A stretch of 15,259 nt of DNA from JALYGJ01 sp963781705 (lineage in GTDB: Bacteria > Chloroflexota > Limnocylindria > Limnocylindrales > CSP1-4). The stretch's first letter is position 1; every line of letters starts with the position of its first letter. The notes beneath the pieces were generated by a model. It saw only the letters and a list, made by a program, of their open reading frames with translations. It did not search any database and was not told where the DNA came from. The stretch covers positions 1 through 15,259 of the forward strand of contig CAWAGP010000007.1 of assembly GCA_963781705.1 (NCBI GenBank), given 5' to 3'. This document shows positions 6,399 to 12,914 of this stretch, one piece after another. The position numbers were made by a program, and so were the translations under genes.

Positions 6399-6416
6399 CC
6401 AGCCGATGATCTGGGC

Positions 6417-7841
6417 ATGGCGCTGAGTGCCGAAATCGAAACGCATGAACACGCGCCGGCCGAGGACGTCCTCGTCTTCCGCTGGGCGAACGGGGTCTTC
6501 CACCTCGTCGGCGGCTCCGGCCGCGGGGCGGGCTGGGCCGGCATCGTCGAGATCTCGCCGGCCGGCAACCCGTTGCTCGAAGAGGCGTGGCGGTCGGGCG
6601 TGCCCGTGCGCGTGCTGTCGGACCGTCCGGTCCTCGTGTGCGGGCCGTACTGGGCCGCCCAGGCGGCGGTCATCCCGGTCGGCCGCGAGCACCTGGTCGT
6701 CTTCGGCGGACCGGATGTCGGCGCGCGATCGGATGCGACGCTGGTGGCCGACGCGGCGCGAGCAGTCGCGCACACCGGCGACACGTCGGCCGAGAAGCTG
6801 CTGGCCGACGAGCTCGAGGTGGTCCACGCCGTGCGCGCCCTGCAGTCGTACCAGCCCGTGTGCGTACGCGACACGGCGCGCCACATCGCGACCGTCGCCG
6901 CCCGGGCGCTGGCCTGTGACGTGGCCGCGGTCAAGGTCCGCGTCGGCGCCGAACCGACCCTGGAGGTTCTCCAGCTGGCCCACGGTCGGGTCGTCGACGG
7001 CGAGCCGGCAGCGGCCGGTCGGGACGCGTCGCGTTTCCTCGACGCGGCCTCGATGAGGTCCGAGCCGATCATCGAACAGTCGGTCGGCCGGGAACCGCAG
7101 GTGTGGACCGACCCGGTGGTATCGCGCATGACGCTGCCCATCGGCGCGGGCATGGGCGCCCTGGCGCTCGGCCATGCGGTGGGTCACGAACGAGGCTTCA
7201 CCTCACTCTGCCAGCGCATTGCCCGCGCGCTGGCCGATTCCGCGCAGCCGCTCCTCAACCAGGCCATCAGCCACGAGCAGATGACCGCTGAACGCGCCGA
7301 GTTCGAGCGCGCCAGCCAGTTCGATCCGCTGACCGGCGTCGGCAATCGCGCTGCCTGGTACGCCGCGCTGGCGGCGGTACCGGCCGGCACCGAGAAGAGC
7401 TACAGCGTGCTCAGCGCCGACGTGGACGGGCTCAAGCAGGTGAACGACGCATACGGGCATCCAACCGGCGACAACCTGCTGCGCCTGGCCGCCGGTGAAC
7501 TGCGCGCCACCCTGCGCGAGTGCGACGTCGTGTGCCGCGTGGGCGGCGACGAGTTCCTGGCCCTCCTGGCCAACGCCGGTGAACCCGAAGCGAGCGCGGC
7601 CGCCGAGCGGGTGGCCGCGACGCTGACCGGCACGCGCCTCAATGACCTCGGCCTGACAGCGAGCCTGTCGATGGGCTGGGCAGCCTTCGACGGCGACTGG
7701 CCCTCAACGGTTCAGCGCGCCGACGAGCGGATGTACGCGGCCAAGCGCCAGAAGGGCAGCCAGCGGCTGCCGATGCCGGCGGCCAGGCCCCGCTCGGAGC
7801 CACGCCGCAGGCGCACCGACCGCCACGGCTGGGGGCGCTAG
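6417..7841 (+). CDS. Diguanylate cyclase with N-terminal GAF-like sensor regions
   Basis: A 474-residue soluble protein with no membrane segment. Residues about 18-110 and 135-285 each look like a degenerate GAF domain (for example GPYWAAQAAVIPVGREHLVV and RMTLPIGAGMGALALGHAV), separated by a helical stretch. A short coiled linker (about 288-304) leads to FDPLTGVGNR, the usual start of a GGDEF domain. The active-site loop is an intact GGDEF (376-380), preceded by REC-D (367-370) five residues earlier, an intact RxxD inhibitory I-site. ADVDGLKQVND carries the Mg-binding Asp, and ADERMYAAKRQKG is the conserved end. It should make cyclic di-GMP from GTP and be feedback inhibited. The ATG at 6417 is chosen because upstream sequence in frame overlaps the nitroreductase and reads as shadow. 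The basic tail (about 450-474) is unusual. The signal sensed is unknown. Confidence 0.9.
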   Translation: MALSAEIETHEHAPAEDVLVFRWANGVFHLVGGSGRGAGWAGIVEISPAGNPLLEEAWRSGVPVRVLSDRPVLVCGPYWAAQAAVIPVGREHLVVFGGPDVGARSDATLVADAARAVAHTGDTSAEKLLADELEVVHAVRALQSYQPVCVRDTARHIATVAARALACDVAAVKVRVGAEPTLEVLQLAHGRVVDGEPAAAGRDASRFLDAASMRSEPIIEQSVGREPQVWTDPVVSRMTLPIGAGMGALALGHAVGHERGFTSLCQRIARALADSAQPLLNQAISHEQMTAERAEFERASQFDPLTGVGNRAAWYAALAAVPAGTEKSYSVLSADVDGLKQVNDAYGHPTGDNLLRLAAGELRATLRECDVVCRVGGDEFLALLANAGEPEASAAAERVAATLTGTRLNDLGLTASLSMGWAAFDGDWPSTVQRADERMYAAKRQKGSQRLPMPAARPRSEPRRRRTDRHGWGR

Positions 7842-8617
7842 ATCGAGCGCTGGTAGCTCCTGAACGTCCAGGTCGCCCAGGCGGTGGTGACGATTGCCAG
7901 GACGGCGAGACCGGCCAGCCGCGGCAGGATGAGTGACCAGTCGGGATCGGACGAGGTCAGCGCCGATCGTCCGGCTTCGACGGCCCAGTTGACTGGGTTG
8001 TACGCGGCGAGCGTGCGCAGCCAATCGGGCACGAGAGTGAGCGGCATGAACGCGGCCGACAGGAAGGTAAGCGGCAGGGTCAGCAAGGTGCTGATGCCGA
8101 TCACCGTCTCGCGTTGCGGCTGCATGAGGGCCACCGCGTCGGAGAACGCCGCAACGGTCGCGCCCACGAGCATGGCGCACACGGTCAGCACGACGAAGCC
8201 GACGATGCCGCCCCGGAAAGTGGCACCGAGCACGATCGCCAGGCCGCCGATGATCGCGACCTGGATGGCCAGCGACACCAGCTCGTAGATGTTGAGGCCG
8301 GCGATAATCGCGCTGCGGTGCATGGGCGTCACCAGCAGCCGGTCGATGATCGAGCGGTCGATGTCCTCGACGATGGTCATCCCCGACCAGCCACACGAGA
8401 AGAGGGCGGTCATGACGACCACGCCGGGCGTCAGGTAGTCGAGGTAGTTGCCGCCCGCGCCGAAACCGGGAATGGCGGTCACGCTCTTGAACAGCTGGCT
8501 GAAGAGAAACAGCCAGATGAAGGGCTGCACCAGCGACATGAGAACGAACCACGGCTGGCGGATGAAGTAGCGCAGGTGGCGGCCGGTGATCTCGGCCGTC
8601 TGGGCGATGGCGGTCAT
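7838..8617 (-). CDS. ABC-2 type transporter permease (DrrB-like)
   Basis: A 259-residue integral membrane protein with about six helices, the size of a DrrB/NodJ-type permease. FIRQPWFVLMSLVQPFIWLFLFSQLF is the first helix region, and GVVVMTALFSCGWSGMTIVEDIDRSIIDRLLVTPM contains the ABC-2 family region just before helix 3. Later FLSAAFMPLTLVPDWLRTLAAYNPVNW is the conserved motif before the last helix. It lies eight bases downstream of the ATPase gene on the same strand, so they form one exporter: two permeases plus two ATPases. Its stop codon shares the bases CTAG (7838-7841) with the stop of the convergent diguanylate cyclase. Substrate unknown; relatives export drugs, polyketides, lipids or polysaccharides. 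Confidence 0.92.
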   Translation of the reverse strand: MTAIAQTAEITGRHLRYFIRQPWFVLMSLVQPFIWLFLFSQLFKSVTAIPGFGAGGNYLDYLTPGVVVMTALFSCGWSGMTIVEDIDRSIIDRLLVTPMHRSAIIAGLNIYELVSLAIQVAIIGGLAIVLGATFRGGIVGFVVLTVCAMLVGATVAAFSDAVALMQPQRETVIGISTLLTLPLTFLSAAFMPLTLVPDWLRTLAAYNPVNWAVEAGRSALTSSDPDWSLILPRLAGLAVLAIVTTAWATWTFRSYQRSI

Positions 8618-8625
8618 GGTGTTCG

Positions 8626-9600
8626 TCAGGCCTCCGTTGACTGCGGGCGGTAGGCGCGGCCGGTGTGCTGCAGATAGACGTCGTCCAACGACGGGCGGGC
8701 GATCGTTACCGAGGCGACGCCGATCCCGGCGCCGTCGAGCGCGGCGAGGACGGCCGGCACCGCGCGCGCACCGTGCTCGGCGCGCGCGCGCACCGTGCGG
8801 CCATCGACGACCGGCTCACGGAGGCCGTCGAGACCAGCGATGAGGTGCGTCGCTTCGCGGTTGCGTTCCGGCTCGTTGAGCTCGACCACGATGGCGTCAC
8901 CCCTGAGCTGCGACTTGAGCTCTTCCGGTGTGCCGCGCGCGACGATGCGGCCGCGATCGATGATTGCCACCTGGGAGGCCAACTGGTCGGCCTCCTCGAG
9001 GTAATGCGTCGTGAGCAGGATGGTCAGGCCCTCGCGCGCCAGGCGACGCACCTCGGCCCACAGCTCGGCGCGTGCCTGGGGGTCGAGGCCGGTCGTCGGC
9101 TCGTCGAGGAACAGCACCTGCGGCCGGTGGACGAGGCCGGTGGCGACGTCGAGCTTGCGCCGGTTGCCGCCCGACCACGTCTTGACAACGCGGTCGGCGT
9201 ACTCGGTCAGCCCGAACGCGGCCAGAAGTTCATCGACGCGCCTGCGTAGTGGCCCTCCAGCCATGCCGTACAGGCGGCCCTGGAGGTGCATGTTCTCGCG
9301 ACCGGTTGCCTCGGGATCGACGGCGGCGTTCTGGCCGACGACACCGATCGAGCGCCGCACGCGATCGGGCTGGCGCACGACGTCGCTGCCGAGCACATGC
9401 GCGCTGCCGGCAGTTGGACGCGAAAGGGTGGTCAGGATCTTCACCGTGGTCGACTTGCCGGCCCCATTCGGGCCGAGCAGCGCGTGGATGTCACCCGCGC
9501 TGACCCGCAGGTCGACGCCATCGAGCGCGCGCACGCCGGGCGGGTAGACCTTGACCAGGCCCTGCGCCTCTATGGCCGCGCTATCATTCGAGCTGTTCAT
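8626..9600 (-). CDS. ABC exporter ATP-binding protein (DrrA-like)
   Basis: A 324-residue ATPase of the DrrA daunorubicin-resistance type. Walker A is GPNGAGKST (43-51), the Q-loop Gln is at 90, the signature is SGGNR (143-147) in place of LSGGQ, Walker B is VLFLDEP (162-168), followed by the D-loop GLD, and the H-loop His199 is in TTHY. The C-terminal region (about 225-324) ends with SLDDVYLQHTGRAYR, the classic DrrA-family tail. The ATG at 9600 is preceded by GAGGAG (complement of 9605-9610), which fixes the start; in-frame sequence further upstream crosses into the divergent marR gene. It pairs with the permease 8 bases downstream. A 42-bp gap separates it from the MarR gene, whose probable operator overlaps this gene's promoter region. 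Confidence 0.95.
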   Translation of the reverse strand: MNSSNDSAAIEAQGLVKVYPPGVRALDGVDLRVSAGDIHALLGPNGAGKSTTVKILTTLSRPTAGSAHVLGSDVVRQPDRVRRSIGVVGQNAAVDPEATGRENMHLQGRLYGMAGGPLRRRVDELLAAFGLTEYADRVVKTWSGGNRRKLDVATGLVHRPQVLFLDEPTTGLDPQARAELWAEVRRLAREGLTILLTTHYLEEADQLASQVAIIDRGRIVARGTPEELKSQLRGDAIVVELNEPERNREATHLIAGLDGLREPVVDGRTVRARAEHGARAVPAVLAALDGAGIGVASVTIARPSLDDVYLQHTGRAYRPQSTEA

Positions 9601-9615
9601 CGCACTCCTCGTCAG

Positions 9616-9634
9616 TATCTCATCTGCTAAGATA
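9616..9634. promoter_or_regulatory. MarR operator and marR -10 between ABC exporter and marR
   Basis: TATCT (9616-9620) and AGATA (9630-9634) form an inverted repeat with a 9-base centre. Nested inside is ATCT-GCTA-AGAT (9622-9633), a second inverted repeat sharing the right arm. TAAGAT (9628-9633) is a good -10 box nine bases before the marR ATG. The same DNA must carry the exporter promoter on the other strand, so one bound dimer could silence both. Regulator identity is inferred from adjacency. Confidence 0.6.
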
Positions 9635-9642
9635 TTCGCATC

Positions 9643-10761
9643 ATGAACGACCCGCCTCGAATCCGTCAAGTCCTGCGCGATTCCGGATACGAACACGCCC
9701 TCGCCGACCGCCTGGGCATGAACGTGACCGACCTGCGTTGCCTCGAGCTGGTGATCGATGAGCCGGGCATCAGCGCCGGACGCCTGGCCGAGGAGACAGG
9801 CCTGACCACCGGTGCGGTGACCGGTGTGCTCGACCGGCTCGAGCGCGCCGGCTACCTCGAACGGACGGCCGACCCGGCCGATCGCCGGCGCGCAGTCATC
9901 CAGCCCACGCCCGCGTCCGACGAGGTGCGTACGGCGCTCGGGCGTCTCGACCGCACGGTGAGCGACCTGCTCGGCAAGTTCTCAAGCCGTGAGCAGCAGG
10001 CCATCCGAACGTTCCTCGACGAAACTGCGGCCGCCGTCAGTCGCGACACCGACACGCTGCGCGCGAAGGTGCGCGGCGGCTTCGTGGGCCAGAGCTACCA
10101 GGCACCCCTCGGTGCCGCAGCGCGCGGGCGGCTCGTCTTCGTCAGCGGCGCGCCGCGCCTGGCGATGAACCTCGCGCCGCTCGGCCCGCGCGCCGCCGCA
10201 CGCGTGATCATGGAACCGAGCGCCTCGCGTCTGCGCTTCGAGGGGGTCGCGCCGGCAGAGGACCTGATCAGTGCCTCGTTCGATGGGCCGCTGCCCGATA
10301 TCCGCTCAGCCAGCGGCCAGGTGAACGTCCGCTACCAGCGCCGCGCATTGTCGGCCTTGAGCACGCGCGTGGCGCGCATCGCGATCAGCGATGCGGTCCC
10401 CTGGGCAATCGAGATCGACGGCGGTCTGACCGACCTGACCGGTTCGCTGGCCGATGTCAACCTCGAGCGGCTCGAGCTCAACGGCGGCGCCAACCACGTC
10501 GATCTCTTGTTGCCAGCGCCGAGTGGCACGACGCTCGTGCGCATCCGCGGCGTGGTGAGCAGCGCCCGCCTGCGGCGGCCGGCTGGAACGGCCGCCTCGC
10601 TGTTGATCGCCGGCGGCGTCTCGCACCTCCGCTTCGACGGCCAGCGCTATTCCCAGCTTGGCGATCGCCGGCTCACCTCGGACGGCTTCACCGGCGCCAC
10701 CGATCGCTACGAGATCGAGATCCTCGACGGGGCCGCCAAGCTCGAGCTCGTCACGCGTTAG
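9643..10761 (+). CDS. MarR regulator fused to a LiaF/DUF4097-like beta-rich domain
   Basis: A 372-residue protein, more than twice the usual MarR length of 140-180. Residues 1-145 are a complete MarR winged helix: helices around LRCLELVIDEPGISAGRLAE, the recognition helix LTTGAVTGVLDRLERAG (54-70), the wing DPADRRR (77-83), and a C-terminal dimer helix. Residues about 160-372 are a different, beta-rich domain. From about 250 to 335 it repeats a pattern of short strands and GG turns (IDGGLTDL, LNGGANHVDLLLPAP, LIAGGVSHLRFDG). This resembles the C-terminal folds of LiaF, DUF2154 and DUF4097 proteins, by recognition only. There is no membrane segment, so the whole protein is cytosolic. It is divergent from the exporter over a shared palindrome. 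A role as a one-component sensor controlling the ABC exporter is an inference. Confidence 0.85.
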   Translation: MNDPPRIRQVLRDSGYEHALADRLGMNVTDLRCLELVIDEPGISAGRLAEETGLTTGAVTGVLDRLERAGYLERTADPADRRRAVIQPTPASDEVRTALGRLDRTVSDLLGKFSSREQQAIRTFLDETAAAVSRDTDTLRAKVRGGFVGQSYQAPLGAAARGRLVFVSGAPRLAMNLAPLGPRAAARVIMEPSASRLRFEGVAPAEDLISASFDGPLPDIRSASGQVNVRYQRRALSALSTRVARIAISDAVPWAIEIDGGLTDLTGSLADVNLERLELNGGANHVDLLLPAPSGTTLVRIRGVVSSARLRRPAGTAASLLIAGGVSHLRFDGQRYSQLGDRRLTSDGFTGATDRYEIEILDGAAKLELVTR

Positions 10762-10796
10762 GCGATCAGCGCCTGCACCCGGGCAACTTCGGCCTG

Positions 10797-11453
10797 GTGG
10801 CAGGCAAGCGCCGGGTCGGCGATGCTGTGCGGGTGCGCTACGAGGCGGGCATCTTCGATCTGGGCGGGGTGCTCATCGACTGGAACCCGCGGCACCTCTA
10901 TCGCAAGCTGTTTGCCGGCGACGATGAAGCGATGGAACGCTTCCTCGCAGACGTGTGCACGCCCGCATGGAACGCCGAGCTCGACCGCGGCCGCCCTTTC
11001 CAGGAGGCCATCGACGTGCTCGCCGGCGAGCATCCGCACGAGGCGCCCCTGATCCGGGCGTACTGGGACCGCTGGCCGGAGATGCTCGGCGGACTCGATC
11101 GCGAGGTGCTGGCCATCCTCGATCAGTTGCACGCGCGCGGCCTGCGCCTGTACGCGCTGAGCAACTGGTCCGCCCAGACCTACGGCGCGACGCGCCATCT
11201 CGTGCCCGAGCTGGACCTGTTCGACGGGGTGCTCATCTCCGGCGAGGCCGGGCATGTCAAGCCGGAGCCGGAAATCTTCACCGTGGCCATCGCCCAATTC
11301 GGCGTCGAGCCCGAGCGCGCATTCTTTGTCGACGACAGCGCCGCAAACGTCGCGGCCGCGCAAGTCCTGGGCATGACCGCCCTTCAGTTCAGCGGCGCGG
11401 CCGCGCTCCGCCGGGATCTCGCGGCCATCGGCGTGCTGCCCCGCGAATTCTGA
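10797..11453 (+). CDS. HAD-superfamily hydrolase (subfamily IA, YihX-like)
   Basis: Up to 218 residues. Numbered from the GTG at 10797, motif I is FDLGGVLID with nucleophile Asp21, motif II is LSNWS (Ser122), motif III is Lys155 in HVKPEPEIF, and motif IV is FFVDDSAANV (Asp179, Asp180). The second Asp of the usual DxD in motif I is Gly here, as often seen in the YihX-like branch. The helical cap domain lies at about 33-105. Known: this group contains phosphatases of sugar phosphates and some 2-haloacid dehalogenases; the substrate cannot be told. The start is uncertain: GTG codons at 10827 and 10833 would give a start nearer the family norm (a few residues before FDLGG), and no Shine-Dalgarno decides. 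It lies 35 bases after the marR gene and could share its transcript. Confidence 0.88.
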   Translation: MAGKRRVGDAVRVRYEAGIFDLGGVLIDWNPRHLYRKLFAGDDEAMERFLADVCTPAWNAELDRGRPFQEAIDVLAGEHPHEAPLIRAYWDRWPEMLGGLDREVLAILDQLHARGLRLYALSNWSAQTYGATRHLVPELDLFDGVLISGEAGHVKPEPEIFTVAIAQFGVEPERAFFVDDSAANVAAAQVLGMTALQFSGAAALRRDLAAIGVLPREF

Positions 11454-11498
11454 CCAAACGCACAGCTTCCCGTCACCGAACTGACAGGTTCGCGGGCT

Positions 11499-11504
11499 TA
11501 GCGT
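11499..11504 (+). promoter_or_regulatory. Possible leaderless -10 of the ferric-reductase gene
   Basis: TAGCGT matches TANNNT and ends eight bases before the ATG at 11513. No Shine-Dalgarno precedes that ATG. This would make a transcript starting at or next to the start codon. CTGACA at 11481-11486 looks like a -35 but is only 12 bases away. Confidence 0.35.
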
Positions 11505-11512
11505 CGGGCGTA

Positions 11513-12895
11513 ATGCAGGGGAGTGTTCGCACGCGCACACGGCCGCGGCTGCCACCGGTCCCGCGCGTATGGCCCATCCACCCGCTCGAGGTGTGGCTGG
11601 TCGTGGCCGCCAACATCGTCGTCATCCTGGGCATGTGGCTGATCCACGGTGGCTTGAACCAGGTAACCACCTTCGGCGGTCTGTTGACTGCCGCGGGCCA
11701 ACTGACCGCGCTGCTGGGCACTTTCTTCGCCCTCGTGGGCATCGTGCTCATGTCGCGCAGTCCGTGGCTCGACCAGCTGTTCGGCCTGGGCGGCCTGGCG
11801 CAGTGGCATCACTGGCTCGGGTTCGCCACGCTGTGGCTGCTGGTCGGCCACGGCGTCTTCACGACCGTCGGCTTCGCCGCCGATGCCGGCGTCTCGATCG
11901 TGGACGAGATCAACGCGCTGCTCTTCAGCTACCCGTACGTGCTGATGGCCACCGTCGGCCTGTTTGCCCTGATCGGCGTCGGGATCGTGTCGGTCCGCGC
12001 TGCCCGGCGCCGCCTCTCGTACGAGACGTGGTACGGCATCCACTTGTACGCGTACCTGGCCATCGCGCTCGCGTTCCTGCACGAGCTCGCGGTGGGCACC
12101 GACTTCACCAGCGACTTCGCCGCCCAGGCCTACTGGGTGGCGCTGTACGTGGCGGTCATCGCGCTCGTGCTTGCCTTTCGCGTCGGGCAGCCGCTGGCCA
12201 GCTACGTCCGCCACGGCTTTCGCATCGCCGAACTCCGGCGCGAGGCGCCCGGCGTCGTATCGCTGTACATCAGCGGCCGCAACCTGGACCGACTGCCCGT
12301 GCGCGCCGGGCAGTTCTTCTATTTCCGCTTCCTGGCCGGCGGCGGCTGGTGGCGGGCGCATCCGTTCTCGCTGTCCGCGGCGCCCAACGGCCGCTACCTG
12401 CGCATCACCATCAAGCGCAGCGGCGACGACACCAACTGGATACAGCACCTGCGGCCGGGCACGCGGGTCTTCGCCGAAGGTCCCTATGGCGCCTTCACCG
12501 GGCTGCGCCGGCGCTACGCGCGGGCGCTGCTCATCGCCGGCGGTATCGGCATCACCCCGCTGCGCGCGCTGCTCGAGGAGTTCCCGCCGAGCTTTCCCGG
12601 CGCCGTGACCGTGCTCTACCGCGCGCGCAGCTGGGAGGACGTGGTGTTCCGTGAGGAGCTCGACGAACTCGCGCGTACCCAGGGCGCCTATGTCCATTAC
12701 CTCATCGGCCGCCGCGCTGCGGGCCGGCGCAGCCAGCCGCTCGACGCGCGCTCGATCGCCCGCCTGGTGCCCGACATCCGCGTGCGCGATGTCTTCATCT
12801 GCGGGCCCGACCAGATGATGGCCGCCGTGCGCCGCGCGGTGCACTCACTCGACGTGCCCACCAGCCAGATCCACATTGAACACTTTGCGAACTGA
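11513..12895 (+). CDS. Ferric-reductase-like heme/FAD/NAD(P)H membrane oxidoreductase
   Basis: A 460-residue protein in two parts. Residues about 25-225 hold six hydrophobic segments of a ferric-reductase-like transmembrane domain. His100/His113 and His177/His190 form two pairs each 13 residues apart, the bis-heme ligand pattern of NOX/FRE proteins. Residues about 235-460 are a ferredoxin-reductase-like module: HPFSLSAAPN (283-292) is the FAD-binding R/H-x-x-S-x-S motif, GPYGAFTG follows, AGGIGITPLRALL (342-354) is the NAD(P)H-binding loop, and ICGPDQMM is the conserved C-terminal nicotinamide-site motif. Electrons should pass from cytosolic NAD(P)H to FAD to two hemes and out. The ATG at 11513 is used because the open frame further upstream overlaps the HAD gene. 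The FMN_bind gene follows 19 bases on, and apbE after it, so the acceptor is probably the flavinylated protein. Confidence 0.92.
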   Translation: MQGSVRTRTRPRLPPVPRVWPIHPLEVWLVVAANIVVILGMWLIHGGLNQVTTFGGLLTAAGQLTALLGTFFALVGIVLMSRSPWLDQLFGLGGLAQWHHWLGFATLWLLVGHGVFTTVGFAADAGVSIVDEINALLFSYPYVLMATVGLFALIGVGIVSVRAARRRLSYETWYGIHLYAYLAIALAFLHELAVGTDFTSDFAAQAYWVALYVAVIALVLAFRVGQPLASYVRHGFRIAELRREAPGVVSLYISGRNLDRLPVRAGQFFYFRFLAGGGWWRAHPFSLSAAPNGRYLRITIKRSGDDTNWIQHLRPGTRVFAEGPYGAFTGLRRRYARALLIAGGIGITPLRALLEEFPPSFPGAVTVLYRARSWEDVVFREELDELARTQGAYVHYLIGRRAAGRRSQPLDARSIARLVPDIRVRDVFICGPDQMMAAVRRAVHSLDVPTSQIHIEHFAN

Positions 12896-12898
12896 TCC

Positions 12899-12905
12899 GG
12901 GAGGT
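12899..12905 (+). promoter_or_regulatory. Shine-Dalgarno fixing the GTG start of the FMN_bind gene
   Basis: GGGAGGT lies nine bases before GTG at 12915. It decides against the TTG at 12876, which would overlap the ferric reductase gene by 20 bases. It also shows that this gene is translated within a polycistronic message. Confidence 0.75.
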
Positions 12906-12914
12906 TTCTCAAGC

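Noticed and set aside
5871..6416. Possible N-terminal extension of the diguanylate cyclase
   Set aside because: This in-frame stretch lies over the nitroreductase on the other strand, is His/Arg-rich and lacks domain features; the ATG at 6417 is a better start.
10797..11453. 2-haloacid dehalogenase by name
   Set aside because: The HAD motifs fit a phosphatase at least as well; no dehalogenase-specific residues could be confirmed by eye.
10955..11512. Possible N-terminal extension of the ferric reductase
   Set aside because: It overlaps the HAD hydrolase in another frame and reads as Arg-rich shadow; the membrane domain begins only after 11513.
11498..12844. Minus-strand open frame of 448 codons
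   Set aside because: Antisense to the ferric reductase gene, which has clear heme, FAD and NAD(P)H motifs; the antisense product is low-complexity and lacks motifs.
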